From assembly GCA_016776705.1 (NCBI GenBank), contig JADHSW010000036.1, forward strand, positions 1 to 17,971: a stretch of 17,971 nucleotides of DNA. Reading direction: 5' to 3'. The translations under genes and the position numbers were made by a program. This document shows positions 6,304 through 12,824 of this stretch, in pieces. Within the stretch, counting starts at the first letter, position 1, and the number at the start of each line of letters is the position of its first letter. This DNA is from Rhodospirillales bacterium (GTDB taxonomy: Bacteria > Pseudomonadota > Alphaproteobacteria > Rhodospirillales > JABHCV01). The notes beneath the pieces are model-generated. The model was not told the DNA's origin and ran no database searches. It was given only the letters and a program-made list of their open reading frames with translations.

Positions 6304-6333
6304 TTGGCAACCCGGTTCATTTTCATATATATA
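6304..6333 (+). promoter_or_regulatory. Candidate sigma70 promoter of the ThDP-enzyme operon
   Basis: TTGGCA at 6304-6309 (-35) and TATATA at 6328-6333 (-10) are 18 bases apart. The predicted transcript starts near 6340, about 30 bases before the TTG start at 6371. A GGAGG sequence at 6358-6362 follows, at good spacing from that start. Confidence 0.55.
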
Positions 6334-6370
6334 GTGCGTTCAGGGCAACTTTTCCCCGGAGGATTTTCTT

Positions 6371-8044
6371 TTGAGTAGCGATATTTTGCGAACCGGCGGC
6401 CAATTGGTGGCGGAATCCTTACTGGTTCATGATGTAGACAGTGTTTTTTGCGTTCCCGGGGAAAGCTATCTAGAAGTTCTGGATGCCCTTTATGACCAGA
6501 GAAACGCCATTCGGGTAATCTCGTGTCGTCATGAGCATGGGGCTTCAAACATGGCCGAAGCCTATGGCAAGCTGACCGGAAGGCCCGGCATCTGCATGGT
6601 GACGCGCGGACCCGGTGCGTGCAATGCGGCCATTGGTGTGCACACGGCGTTTCAGGATTCGACCCCGATGATCCTGTTTATCGGTCAGGTCGGGCGAGAG
6701 CACCTGGGCCGCGAAGCTTTCCAGGAAGTCGATTACGTGCAGATGTTCACGCCGCTGGCCAAGGCTGTCGAGCAGATTGAAGCCGTGGAAGATGTTCCGG
6801 CCACCATTGCCCGCGCCTTCCAGACGGCTGTTTCAGGACGGCCAGGCCCTGTTGTTCTGGCCTTGCCCGAAGACATGCTGCGCGACGTTTGTGAAACGCC
6901 CATGATTAACCCGGCTGTGATTGACGAGCGCTACCCAAGCCTTGGCGACATGGAACGCCTGCACCATATTCTGGGCGATTGTGAGCGTCCAATGGTTCTG
7001 GTTGGCGGCGGCGGATGGTCCAATCAGGCTCGCGACGACATCATCGCCTTTGTGGAAGCCAACAATCTGCCGGTTTGCTGTTCATTCCGCCGTCATGACC
7101 TGTTTAAAAACGATCATCCCAATTTCGCCGGTGAAATGGGCATTGCCCCCAACCCGAAACTGGTGGAACGAGTAAAGAATGCCGATGTGCTGCTGGTAGT
7201 CGGTGCCCGTCTGGGTGAAATGACAACCCAGGGATATACCATGCTTGACGAACCCGTACCCACGCAGCATCTGGTTCATGTCCATACGGACAAAAATGAA
7301 TTGGGCAAGGTTTATCAGGCAGTTCTGGCTATCCATTCTTCGATGAATGCCTTTGCCGCCGCAGCGCGCAACCTGAGCCCGGTCGAATCCGATCATTGGA
7401 ATGATTTTACCCAGGCGGCGCGCGAGGATTATCTGAGCGGACGTGTACCCAGCCCCTATGAAGGCGCGCTTAATCTGGGTCAGGTGATGGCCGATATTGA
7501 TGCCATGCTGGGGGATGACGGTATTGTCTGTGTTGATGCGGGAAACAGCAGCGGCTGGCCGCAACGCTTTATTCCCATCAGCGGCAAAAGAAGGCTTCTG
7601 GGGCCGACCAGTGGGGCCATGGGGTACGGCGTTCCTGCTGCCCTGGCCGCCAAGACCGTATATCCAAACCGCGTCGTCGTCGCCTGTGTCGGCGATGGCT
7701 GTTTCGGTATGACCGGGCAGGAAATTTCCACCGGCGTGAAAGATGGCCTTAACCCAGTCGTTCTGATTTTTAATAACGAAATGTACGGCACCATCCGCTT
7801 GCATCAGGAGCGCCGCCATCCGGACCGGGTGATCGCCACAGACCTGAACAATCCGGACTATGCGGCCCTGGCAAGGGCGTCAGGTGCGTTTGGTGAAGTC
7901 GTCGAAGCCACTGAAGAATTTCGCCCCGCCCTTGAAAGGGCGCTTCGCTCAGGGCTTCTCGCAGTGATAGAATTGCGCATGGACCCGGATCTGATATCGA
8001 CCCGGACGACATTAAGCAATCTGCGTGGGGCAAATTCAGTATGA
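6371..8044 (+). CDS. Thiamine-diphosphate-dependent enzyme, acetolactate synthase-like
   Basis: This 557-residue cytoplasmic protein has the three-part fold of the pyruvate oxidase/acetolactate synthase family. The N-terminal pyrimidine-binding domain (about 5-170) contains the cofactor-activating glutamate E55 in SCRHEHGASNMAEAYG. The central domain (about 190-330) follows. The C-terminal domain carries the ThDP/Mg2+ motif GDG (441-443) ... NN (468-469). The true reaction is unknown. The usual acetolactate synthase GMHG segment reads GEMGIAP here, the SGGLGTMGFG segment reads GPTSGAMGYG, and no regulatory small-subunit gene (ilvH/N) is nearby, so a different 2-keto acid or acyl substrate is likely. 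Translation starts at a TTG with GGAGG 8 bases upstream; no in-frame ATG is close. Its stop overlaps the PilZ gene start by ATGA (8041-8044), making it the first gene of a four-gene operon. Confidence 0.9.
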   Translation: MSSDILRTGGQLVAESLLVHDVDSVFCVPGESYLEVLDALYDQRNAIRVISCRHEHGASNMAEAYGKLTGRPGICMVTRGPGACNAAIGVHTAFQDSTPMILFIGQVGREHLGREAFQEVDYVQMFTPLAKAVEQIEAVEDVPATIARAFQTAVSGRPGPVVLALPEDMLRDVCETPMINPAVIDERYPSLGDMERLHHILGDCERPMVLVGGGGWSNQARDDIIAFVEANNLPVCCSFRRHDLFKNDHPNFAGEMGIAPNPKLVERVKNADVLLVVGARLGEMTTQGYTMLDEPVPTQHLVHVHTDKNELGKVYQAVLAIHSSMNAFAAAARNLSPVESDHWNDFTQAAREDYLSGRVPSPYEGALNLGQVMADIDAMLGDDGIVCVDAGNSSGWPQRFIPISGKRRLLGPTSGAMGYGVPAALAAKTVYPNRVVVACVGDGCFGMTGQEISTGVKDGLNPVVLIFNNEMYGTIRLHQERRHPDRVIATDLNNPDYAALARASGAFGEVVEATEEFRPALERALRSGLLAVIELRMDPDLISTRTTLSNLRGANSV

Positions 8045-8406
8045 GCGAACTTGTAATCGGATTCGCGGGTGAACAACGCCGCATGGACATGCGCCGCGTC
8101 GTTGAAGATACCTTCGTGGTTATCGACGGAGTAACCTGCAAGGTCATGAACATCAGCCTGCGCGGTTTCTTCTGTAAGGGATACAAGGGGTCGGCCAGGG
8201 AAGGCGATGAAATTATTATCGAAGACCTGCTGATGGCCGATGATTCCCGAATCAAGGTCAACGCGCCAGGCCTGATTATGCGGTTGGATGCATCCAAAAA
8301 GGAAATGGCGGCTGTGTTTGTCAATATGAATGAAAAGACATTCAACACGCTTGAAAAAATGATGATGTTGCGCCCACTGGCCGGTGATGGCGGGCGGTTA
8401 AGGTGA
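8041..8406 (+). CDS. PilZ-domain protein (likely cyclic-di-GMP receptor)
   Basis: The 121-residue protein is essentially a single PilZ domain. The two halves of the cyclic-di-GMP-binding signature are both present: R14-x-x-x-R18 in EQRRMDMRRV, and the N-x-S-x-x-G motif in VMNISLRGFF around residue 37-42. Binding should therefore be possible. No membrane segment or other domain is seen. PilZ proteins act by binding a partner when cyclic-di-GMP rises, often in motility or surface polysaccharide control. The gene overlaps its neighbours by 4 bp on each side (ATGA at 8041-8044, GTGA at 8403-8406), so it is coupled to the ThDP enzyme and the ELM1-family protein. These two are candidate partners, by inference only. 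Confidence 0.82.
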   Translation: MSELVIGFAGEQRRMDMRRVVEDTFVVIDGVTCKVMNISLRGFFCKGYKGSAREGDEIIIEDLLMADDSRIKVNAPGLIMRLDASKKEMAAVFVNMNEKTFNTLEKMMMLRPLAGDGGRLR

Positions 8407-9386
8407 GTTCACCATCCGTCTGGTTGCTTGTCGATGACCGGGCCGGTAACCAAAGCCAGTGTCTGGGTGTTGGCGACGCCCTTGGTCTGAAGTGCGAAAC
8501 CCGCGACCTTGACTATACCGCCGCTGCGGCGCTGCCCAATTTTGTCATGGGAAAAACCTTCGGTGGATTGACCGCGAGTTCGCGTGTCAATCTGGTGCCA
8601 CCGTGGCCTGATGTGATTGTCGCTGCCGGTCGGCGCTGTTCGCCGGTTGCCCGTCACATCAAGGACATGAACGACGGCGATACGTTTCTGGTTCAGATCA
8701 TGTATCCGGGAGACACCGGACTGGATGAATTTGATCTGGTGTGCGCCCCGCGTCATGACGCCATCCCTGAACGTCCCAACATCATGCAGATTACCGGCGC
8801 GCCCCACCGGGTGACGCCCCAGCGTTTGGCGACGGCCAGGGAGGACTGGCAGGGACGCCTGGAACATTTACCGGAACCGCGCATCGCCCTGATCGTCGGC
8901 GGATCTACCAAACGCAGAAAATTCACGGAACAAATGGCGAGGGAACTGGGCGCGGAGGCGTCAAGGATGGCGACGGCAGCTGGGGGATCACTGATGGTGA
9001 CAACGTCCCGCCGGTCGGACGACACCGCCAATGCCCTGATCAATGAAATCAAAGCGCCCCATCATGTCTTCAAATGGGGTGACGAAGGCGAGAACCCCTA
9101 CCTTGGGTATCTTGCCATGGCGGATGGGGTGATCGTTACGGGGGATTCTGTTTCCATGTGTTCGGAAGCAGCCGCGACACCCGGACCGCTATGGATTTAT
9201 GCGCCAAAAAAACTGACCATTCACAAACACGGCGCGCTGCACAGACAATTGTATGACGGCGGTTACGCAAAAGCGTTTGATGCGACAGGTGGTACGGTCT
9301 TCGAGACGTGGAAACATCCTTCCTTGAATGCCGCCTTCGATATCGCCAACGAAATAAGAAAACGCCTGGGAATTGATAATGGCTAG
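8403..9386 (+). CDS. ELM1/GtrOC1-family protein (DUF1022)
   Basis: The 327-residue protein belongs to the mitochondrial-fission ELM1 family, named after a plant protein and widespread in alphaproteobacteria, where its role is unsettled. Seen here are the N-terminal WLLVDDRAGNQSQCLGVGDALG motif, the central PWPDVIVAAGRR and LVQIMYPG segments, the PRIALIVGGSTKRRKF motif that opens the second half, and VIVTGDSVSMCSEAAATPGPLWIY near residues 245-268. The two-half organisation with a glycine-rich second half looks like a GT-B glycosyltransferase-type fold, which is an inference. No signal peptide or membrane segment is present. It starts at a GTG overlapping the PilZ stop and ends inside the start of the RNA methyltransferase gene, so expression is coupled to both. 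Confidence 0.87.
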   Translation: MSSPSVWLLVDDRAGNQSQCLGVGDALGLKCETRDLDYTAAAALPNFVMGKTFGGLTASSRVNLVPPWPDVIVAAGRRCSPVARHIKDMNDGDTFLVQIMYPGDTGLDEFDLVCAPRHDAIPERPNIMQITGAPHRVTPQRLATAREDWQGRLEHLPEPRIALIVGGSTKRRKFTEQMARELGAEASRMATAAGGSLMVTTSRRSDDTANALINEIKAPHHVFKWGDEGENPYLGYLAMADGVIVTGDSVSMCSEAAATPGPLWIYAPKKLTIHKHGALHRQLYDGGYAKAFDATGGTVFETWKHPSLNAAFDIANEIRKRLGIDNG

Positions 9387-10647
9387 ACGGAAGAACAGAC
9401 AGCGCAGGAAAGAAAAATCCGTCGAACTGGTTGTTAAAATTTCAGAACAGGGATGGCACGGTGACGGTATTGCCGATGTGGATGGCAAGCGCGTCTTCGT
9501 TCCCTTTACGCTGGCGGGTGAAACTGTCCGTGCAATAGTGACGGGAACCCGCGCGAAAGTGATTGAGATCATCGAGCCTTCATCCAGGCGTGTTGACCCC
9601 CCTTGTTCTCATTTCAGCCATTGCGGCGGTTGCGCCGTTCAGCATTTGGCCGATGAACCCTATGCCAGCTGGAAACGTCACGTTATCGAAAAGGCATTGG
9701 CGAACCGCTTTATTGAGGCGCCCGTCGAAACCCTTGTCGATGCTCATGGTGCCGGGCGCAGGCGGGTAACATTTCACGCACGTTTTTCCGATAACGGTGT
9801 TCAGGTCGGCTTTATGCAGGCCAATTCACATAAGCTTGTCGATCTTGAGCGTTGTCCGATCCTTGACCCTGAGCTGGAAGCGGCGACGACCATCGCCCGT
9901 GATCTGGTGCGGCCTTTGTCGGCAAACTTGGATTCGCTCGACATTCAGCTAACGGTGACAGAGTCGGGCCTTGATTGTGATATTCGCGGAGCAGGGGGAC
10001 TGGATTTGGAGGCCCGTATGGCGCTTTCAGATTGCGCCAATTCCCATGACCTTGCCCGCATTACAGTTTCGGGCGATATGGTCCTGGAACGCCGGCCGCC
10101 GGTTCTAACCTTTGGATCAGCAAAGGTAACGCTGCCCCCTGCGGGTTTTCTGCAGGCAACCAAGGCAGGTGAGGATGTGCTGGCGAAACTGGTTCTGGAT
10201 GCCGCGGGGGAAGCAAATAAGGTTGCTGATCTTTATTGCGGCATTGGTCCCTTTACACTGCGACTGGCGCAACGTTCCCAGGTTGTCTCTTTCGACAGCG
10301 ACGACGTGGCTATTGGCGCTTTAAGCAATGCTGCGAATCACACACAGGGACTAAAGCCGGTCATTGCTCATGTTCGGGATCTTTCCCATAACCCCCTTCA
10401 CCAATCCGAGTTGATGGGCTTCGATGCCGTCGTCTTCGATCCGCCGCGCGCCGGGGCTGAAGCGCAGGCCATGGAAATCGCTGAATCCAGAGTGAAAACC
10501 GTCATTGCCGTTTCATGCAATCCGGCCAGCTTCGCCAATGATTCTTCGCTGCTTATTGGCGGCGGCTACAAGTTGGAAAAAGTCATCCCTGTCGACCAGT
10601 TCCGTTACGCAGGTCACGTGGAAATGGTCGGCGTGTTTCGGCGTTAA
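9379..10647 (+). CDS. 23S rRNA (uracil-5-)-methyltransferase, RumA/RlmD family
   Basis: This 422-residue enzyme transfers a methyl group from S-adenosylmethionine to C5 of a uridine in RNA. The N-terminus is very basic (MARRKNRQRRKEK), followed by a TRAM RNA-binding domain (about 14-68). Four cysteines (C76, C82, C85, C159) have the spacing of the RumA [4Fe-4S] cluster. The methyltransferase domain has the SAM motif VADLYCGIGPFTL (282-294), DPPRAG (354-359), the nucleophile C380 in SCNPASF, and the C-terminal general-base glutamate in GHVE (about 412-415). The usual FPHTxHVE reads FRYAGHVE here. Whether the target is m5U1939 (RlmD), m5U747 (RlmC) or another site cannot be decided. I chose the ATG at 9379 over the TTG at 9373; it overlaps the end of the ELM1-family gene by 8 bp. 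Last gene of the operon; no hairpin terminator is seen after it. Confidence 0.9.
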   Translation: MARRKNRQRRKEKSVELVVKISEQGWHGDGIADVDGKRVFVPFTLAGETVRAIVTGTRAKVIEIIEPSSRRVDPPCSHFSHCGGCAVQHLADEPYASWKRHVIEKALANRFIEAPVETLVDAHGAGRRRVTFHARFSDNGVQVGFMQANSHKLVDLERCPILDPELEAATTIARDLVRPLSANLDSLDIQLTVTESGLDCDIRGAGGLDLEARMALSDCANSHDLARITVSGDMVLERRPPVLTFGSAKVTLPPAGFLQATKAGEDVLAKLVLDAAGEANKVADLYCGIGPFTLRLAQRSQVVSFDSDDVAIGALSNAANHTQGLKPVIAHVRDLSHNPLHQSELMGFDAVVFDPPRAGAEAQAMEIAESRVKTVIAVSCNPASFANDSSLLIGGGYKLEKVIPVDQFRYAGHVEMVGVFRR

Positions 10648-10725
10648 TCCCTTGATCCCTGTCAATGTCAGTGCCCCTGTCTGTATGGCAAGAATATTTC
10701 CTGGGAAGCGATGCAGAGGCGAGTG

Positions 10726-11124
10726 ATGACGAGCGATACGGAAACTGCCTGCCTGTATAAATCATTTATCTATACCGTGATTGCATTTCTGTGTCTGTTA
10801 AGTGCGTCGGGCAGCCTTGAGACGTATCTGTATCTGCCGGGCATTGTCTGGATACTGGGGGGCAGCGTCATCGCCGGGGGCTGGGCCTATGAAAAACTTT
10901 GCCGCTTCGATGGCTCCGATGGAAACACTCATGATTGCAGTGCATGCGGCGTATTCGGTCACAAACTGCCGTGGATATTGTTGGTCGGTTGCGGCCTTGC
11001 CAATCTTGTTGACCCGACAACCGGGTGGAGCGCCTTCAGCGCCTATGCCATCGCAGTGGCGCTGTTTTCACTCACCGGGTCATTTTTCATGATGCGGTTG
11101 AATGAGGACAAGTCGGAGCATTAA
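10726..11124 (+). CDS. Small integral membrane protein, function unknown
   Basis: The 132-residue product has four likely transmembrane helices: about 14-30 (FIYTVIAFLCLLSA), 37-56 (YLPGIVWILGGSVIAGGWAY), 80-94 (LPWILLVGCGLANLV) and 105-122 (AYAIAVALFSLTGSFFMM). A short hydrophilic loop after the second helix holds HDCSACGVFGHK, a C-x-x-C pair flanked by histidines that could bind a metal or form a disulfide. I do not recognise the family. The start chosen is the ATG at 10726, which has GAGG 6 bases upstream; an in-frame ATG at 10711 lacks a good site. It lies 78 bp after the methyltransferase gene on the same strand. Its last 45 bases overlap the 3' end of the convergent small secreted-protein gene. 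Confidence 0.75.
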   Translation: MTSDTETACLYKSFIYTVIAFLCLLSASGSLETYLYLPGIVWILGGSVIAGGWAYEKLCRFDGSDGNTHDCSACGVFGHKLPWILLVGCGLANLVDPTTGWSAFSAYAIAVALFSLTGSFFMMRLNEDKSEH

Positions 11125-11382
11125 TCCACTTCGTCGTTGCTCGGTTTTCGACAACAAGGGAAACTCGCCAGTCCCGGTGCAGCATGTATCGTTTTGCCCC
11201 GGCACGCCAACCCCTTTAACGCGGCCATCCGCTATCGTGCTGCTGAATTGAGACTGTGCGGAACTGCGGCATCCAGACGGTGTGATCATTCCGCTAAAGG
11301 TGCCTGAAATATCCGCGGCAAGGGCAGCAAAGGATGATACTGCGACGAAAAAAAGGCTGAATGACATTGGCACAATTTTCAT
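11080..11382 (-). CDS. Small secreted Cys-containing protein, function unknown
   Basis: The 100-residue ORF begins MKIVPMSFSLFFVAVSSFAALAAD, a convincing Sec signal peptide cut near residue 24. The mature part starts ISGTFSGMITPSGC and has three cysteines in two places (GCRSS and DTCCTG), so a disulfide-stabilised periplasmic or secreted peptide is plausible. The ATG at 11382 has AGAGG 8 bases upstream; a GTG 9 bases earlier is a weaker start. The last third (after TGTGEF) looks less protein-like and overlaps the convergent membrane-protein gene by 45 bp. The +1 frame from this point would instead end at a TAA at 11121-11123, almost exactly at the end of that gene. The annotated C-terminus may therefore be altered by a frameshift. 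No family recognised. Confidence 0.6.
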   Translation of the reverse strand: MKIVPMSFSLFFVAVSSFAALAADISGTFSGMITPSGCRSSAQSQFSSTIADGRVKGVGVPGQNDTCCTGTGEFPLLSKTEQRRSGLMLRLVLIQPHHEK

Positions 11383-11392
11383 AATTAGCACC

Positions 11393-11600
11393 TCTGCTTT
11401 CTGTGAAATTCTCTTTGTTTTTATTCAATAAAACATAAATTGAATTTCGAATACCTTCATTCCTTTATCAGGTGTGCAGAGCATTAAAAAAAACAACGAA
11501 TATTAATCATGAAAGCAAGGGTAAAATTGTATTGTCGCACCTGAATTCGGGGGGTACGTTGCGCTGTTTTTTGCTCTTAACCCTTTCTTTGTGAGGCGCC
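11393..11600. other. AT-rich divergent intergenic region
   Basis: These 208 bases separate the small secreted-protein gene (-) from the DmdA-like gene (+) and must hold both promoters. No ORF is credible. A perfect inverted repeat, ATTCAAT (11423-11429), 9 bases, ATTGAAT (11439-11445), lies 41 bases upstream of the - strand start and could be an operator. TCAGGTG (11468-11474) and its complement CACCTGA (11538-11544) form a second, widely spaced pair. GAGG 4 bases before the ATG at 11601 is the ribosome binding site. No clear -35/-10 pair could be chosen. Confidence 0.5.
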
Positions 11601-12731
11601 ATGTCTTTCCAGATCGCACTGGGCCCGCGCGAACGTAAATCGCCTTTTTATGACAGCACGGTCACTGATGGCGTTTCCCATATGACAATTTACAACGATA
11701 TGTTTATGCCCGTGTCATATGGCGATATTGACGCCGAATACCGCCGTCTGATGCAAGGCGTCGCCATGTGGGATGTCGCCGCTGAACGTCAGGTGGAAAT
11801 TCAGGGAAAGGACGCCGAACGTCTGGTACGCTACCTGACACCGCGTGATCTTAAGGACTGTGCAATTGGCAAAGGCAAGTATGTGCCTCTTTGCGACCAT
11901 GAGGGCCGTTTGCTTAATGATCCGGTGTTGCTTCGCCTGGAAGATGACAGGTTCTGGCTTTCCATTGCCGACAGCAATGTCTTGTTGTGGGTGCGCGCCA
12001 TTGCAGCAGAAGGTGGTTTCGATGTCAGCGTTCAGGAACCCGATGTCAGCCCGCTTGCCATTCAGGGACCCAAGGCAGTCGATGTCGTTGTCGACCTGTT
12101 CGGCGGTTGGGTTCGCGATTTGAAATACTTCTGGTTCAGGCAAACGGAACTGGATGGTATCCCGCTGGTCGTGGCCCGTTCCGGGTGGTCCAAGCAGGGC
12201 GGCTATGAATTGTATTTGCGTGATGGCACTCGTGGCGGGGCCCTGTGGGACAAGGTAAAGAAAGCGGGCGCTGCTTACGGTATTGGTCCCGGGGCGCCCA
12301 ACTATATCGAACGCGTGGAAAGCGGCCTGTTGTCATACGGCGCCGACACGATGCCTGACAGCACCCCTTATGAAGTTGGTCTGGAAAAGATGATTGATCT
12401 GGACAGGCCCGACGACTTTATCGGCAAGCAGGCCCTGGCCCGCGTGGCGAAAGAGGGGCCGGCACGCAGGCTGGTGGGTATTACCTTTGACGGAGATCCT
12501 GTCAGCACCAACGAACACCCCTGGAGCGTGCGTGTAGACGGCCACATTGCCGGTACGGTCCGCGCCGTGTGCCACTCGCCTCGCCGGGCAGAAAATATCG
12601 GTATTGCCTTACTGGAAACAAAATACGCCGACATTGGCACCGTCATCGAATTCAAGGGGGAAAAAGCGTCCTATAAGGGCGAGGTTGTCCCCCAACCACT
12701 GGTGCCACCGGGAACGCCTATTCCTGAATAA
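11601..12731 (+). CDS. GcvT-fold aminomethyltransferase, DmdA (DMSP demethylase)-like
   Basis: The 376-residue cytoplasmic protein has the folate-binding GcvT fold: an N-terminal domain (about 25-270) and a C-terminal barrel (about 280-370). Several segments are typical of the DmdA branch of the family: VAMWDVAAERQVEIQG (54-69), DRFWLSIADSNVLLW (116-130), EPDVSPLAIQGPKAVD (146-161) and ARSGWSKQGGYELYL (192-206). DmdA removes a methyl group from dimethylsulfoniopropionate, an algal osmolyte, and passes it to tetrahydrofolate. The branch also contains proteins with other or unknown substrates, and no other DMSP genes (dmdB-D) are in the window, so I call it DmdA-like. The length agrees with the family. 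The ATG at 11601 has GAGG 4 bases upstream. It stands alone, preceded by an AT-rich promoter region and followed by a gap of about 90 bp with no terminator. Confidence 0.87.
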   Translation: MSFQIALGPRERKSPFYDSTVTDGVSHMTIYNDMFMPVSYGDIDAEYRRLMQGVAMWDVAAERQVEIQGKDAERLVRYLTPRDLKDCAIGKGKYVPLCDHEGRLLNDPVLLRLEDDRFWLSIADSNVLLWVRAIAAEGGFDVSVQEPDVSPLAIQGPKAVDVVVDLFGGWVRDLKYFWFRQTELDGIPLVVARSGWSKQGGYELYLRDGTRGGALWDKVKKAGAAYGIGPGAPNYIERVESGLLSYGADTMPDSTPYEVGLEKMIDLDRPDDFIGKQALARVAKEGPARRLVGITFDGDPVSTNEHPWSVRVDGHIAGTVRAVCHSPRRAENIGIALLETKYADIGTVIEFKGEKASYKGEVVPQPLVPPGTPIPE

Positions 12732-12787
12732 AAAGAATGACGTAAAAAATACGAATATTGATTTGCGAATGTGCGGTAATCGTTTGT

Positions 12788-12793
12788 TATAAT
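12788..12793 (+). promoter_or_regulatory. Candidate -10 element of the PAS-kinase gene
   Basis: A perfect TATAAT lies 31 bases before the first possible start of the kinase gene, in the 93-bp gap after the DmdA-like gene. The best -35 match, TTGCGA at 12763-12768, is 19 bases away, which is long. It supports separate transcription of the kinase gene. Confidence 0.4.
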
Positions 12794-12824
12794 CAATCGG
12801 GAAGATTTTTTACGCGCAAATTAT

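Noticed and set aside
7082..7819. 245-aa open frame on the - strand inside the ThDP enzyme gene
   Set aside because: Antisense shadow of a conserved gene; the composition looks like reverse-read coding DNA and no motif is present.
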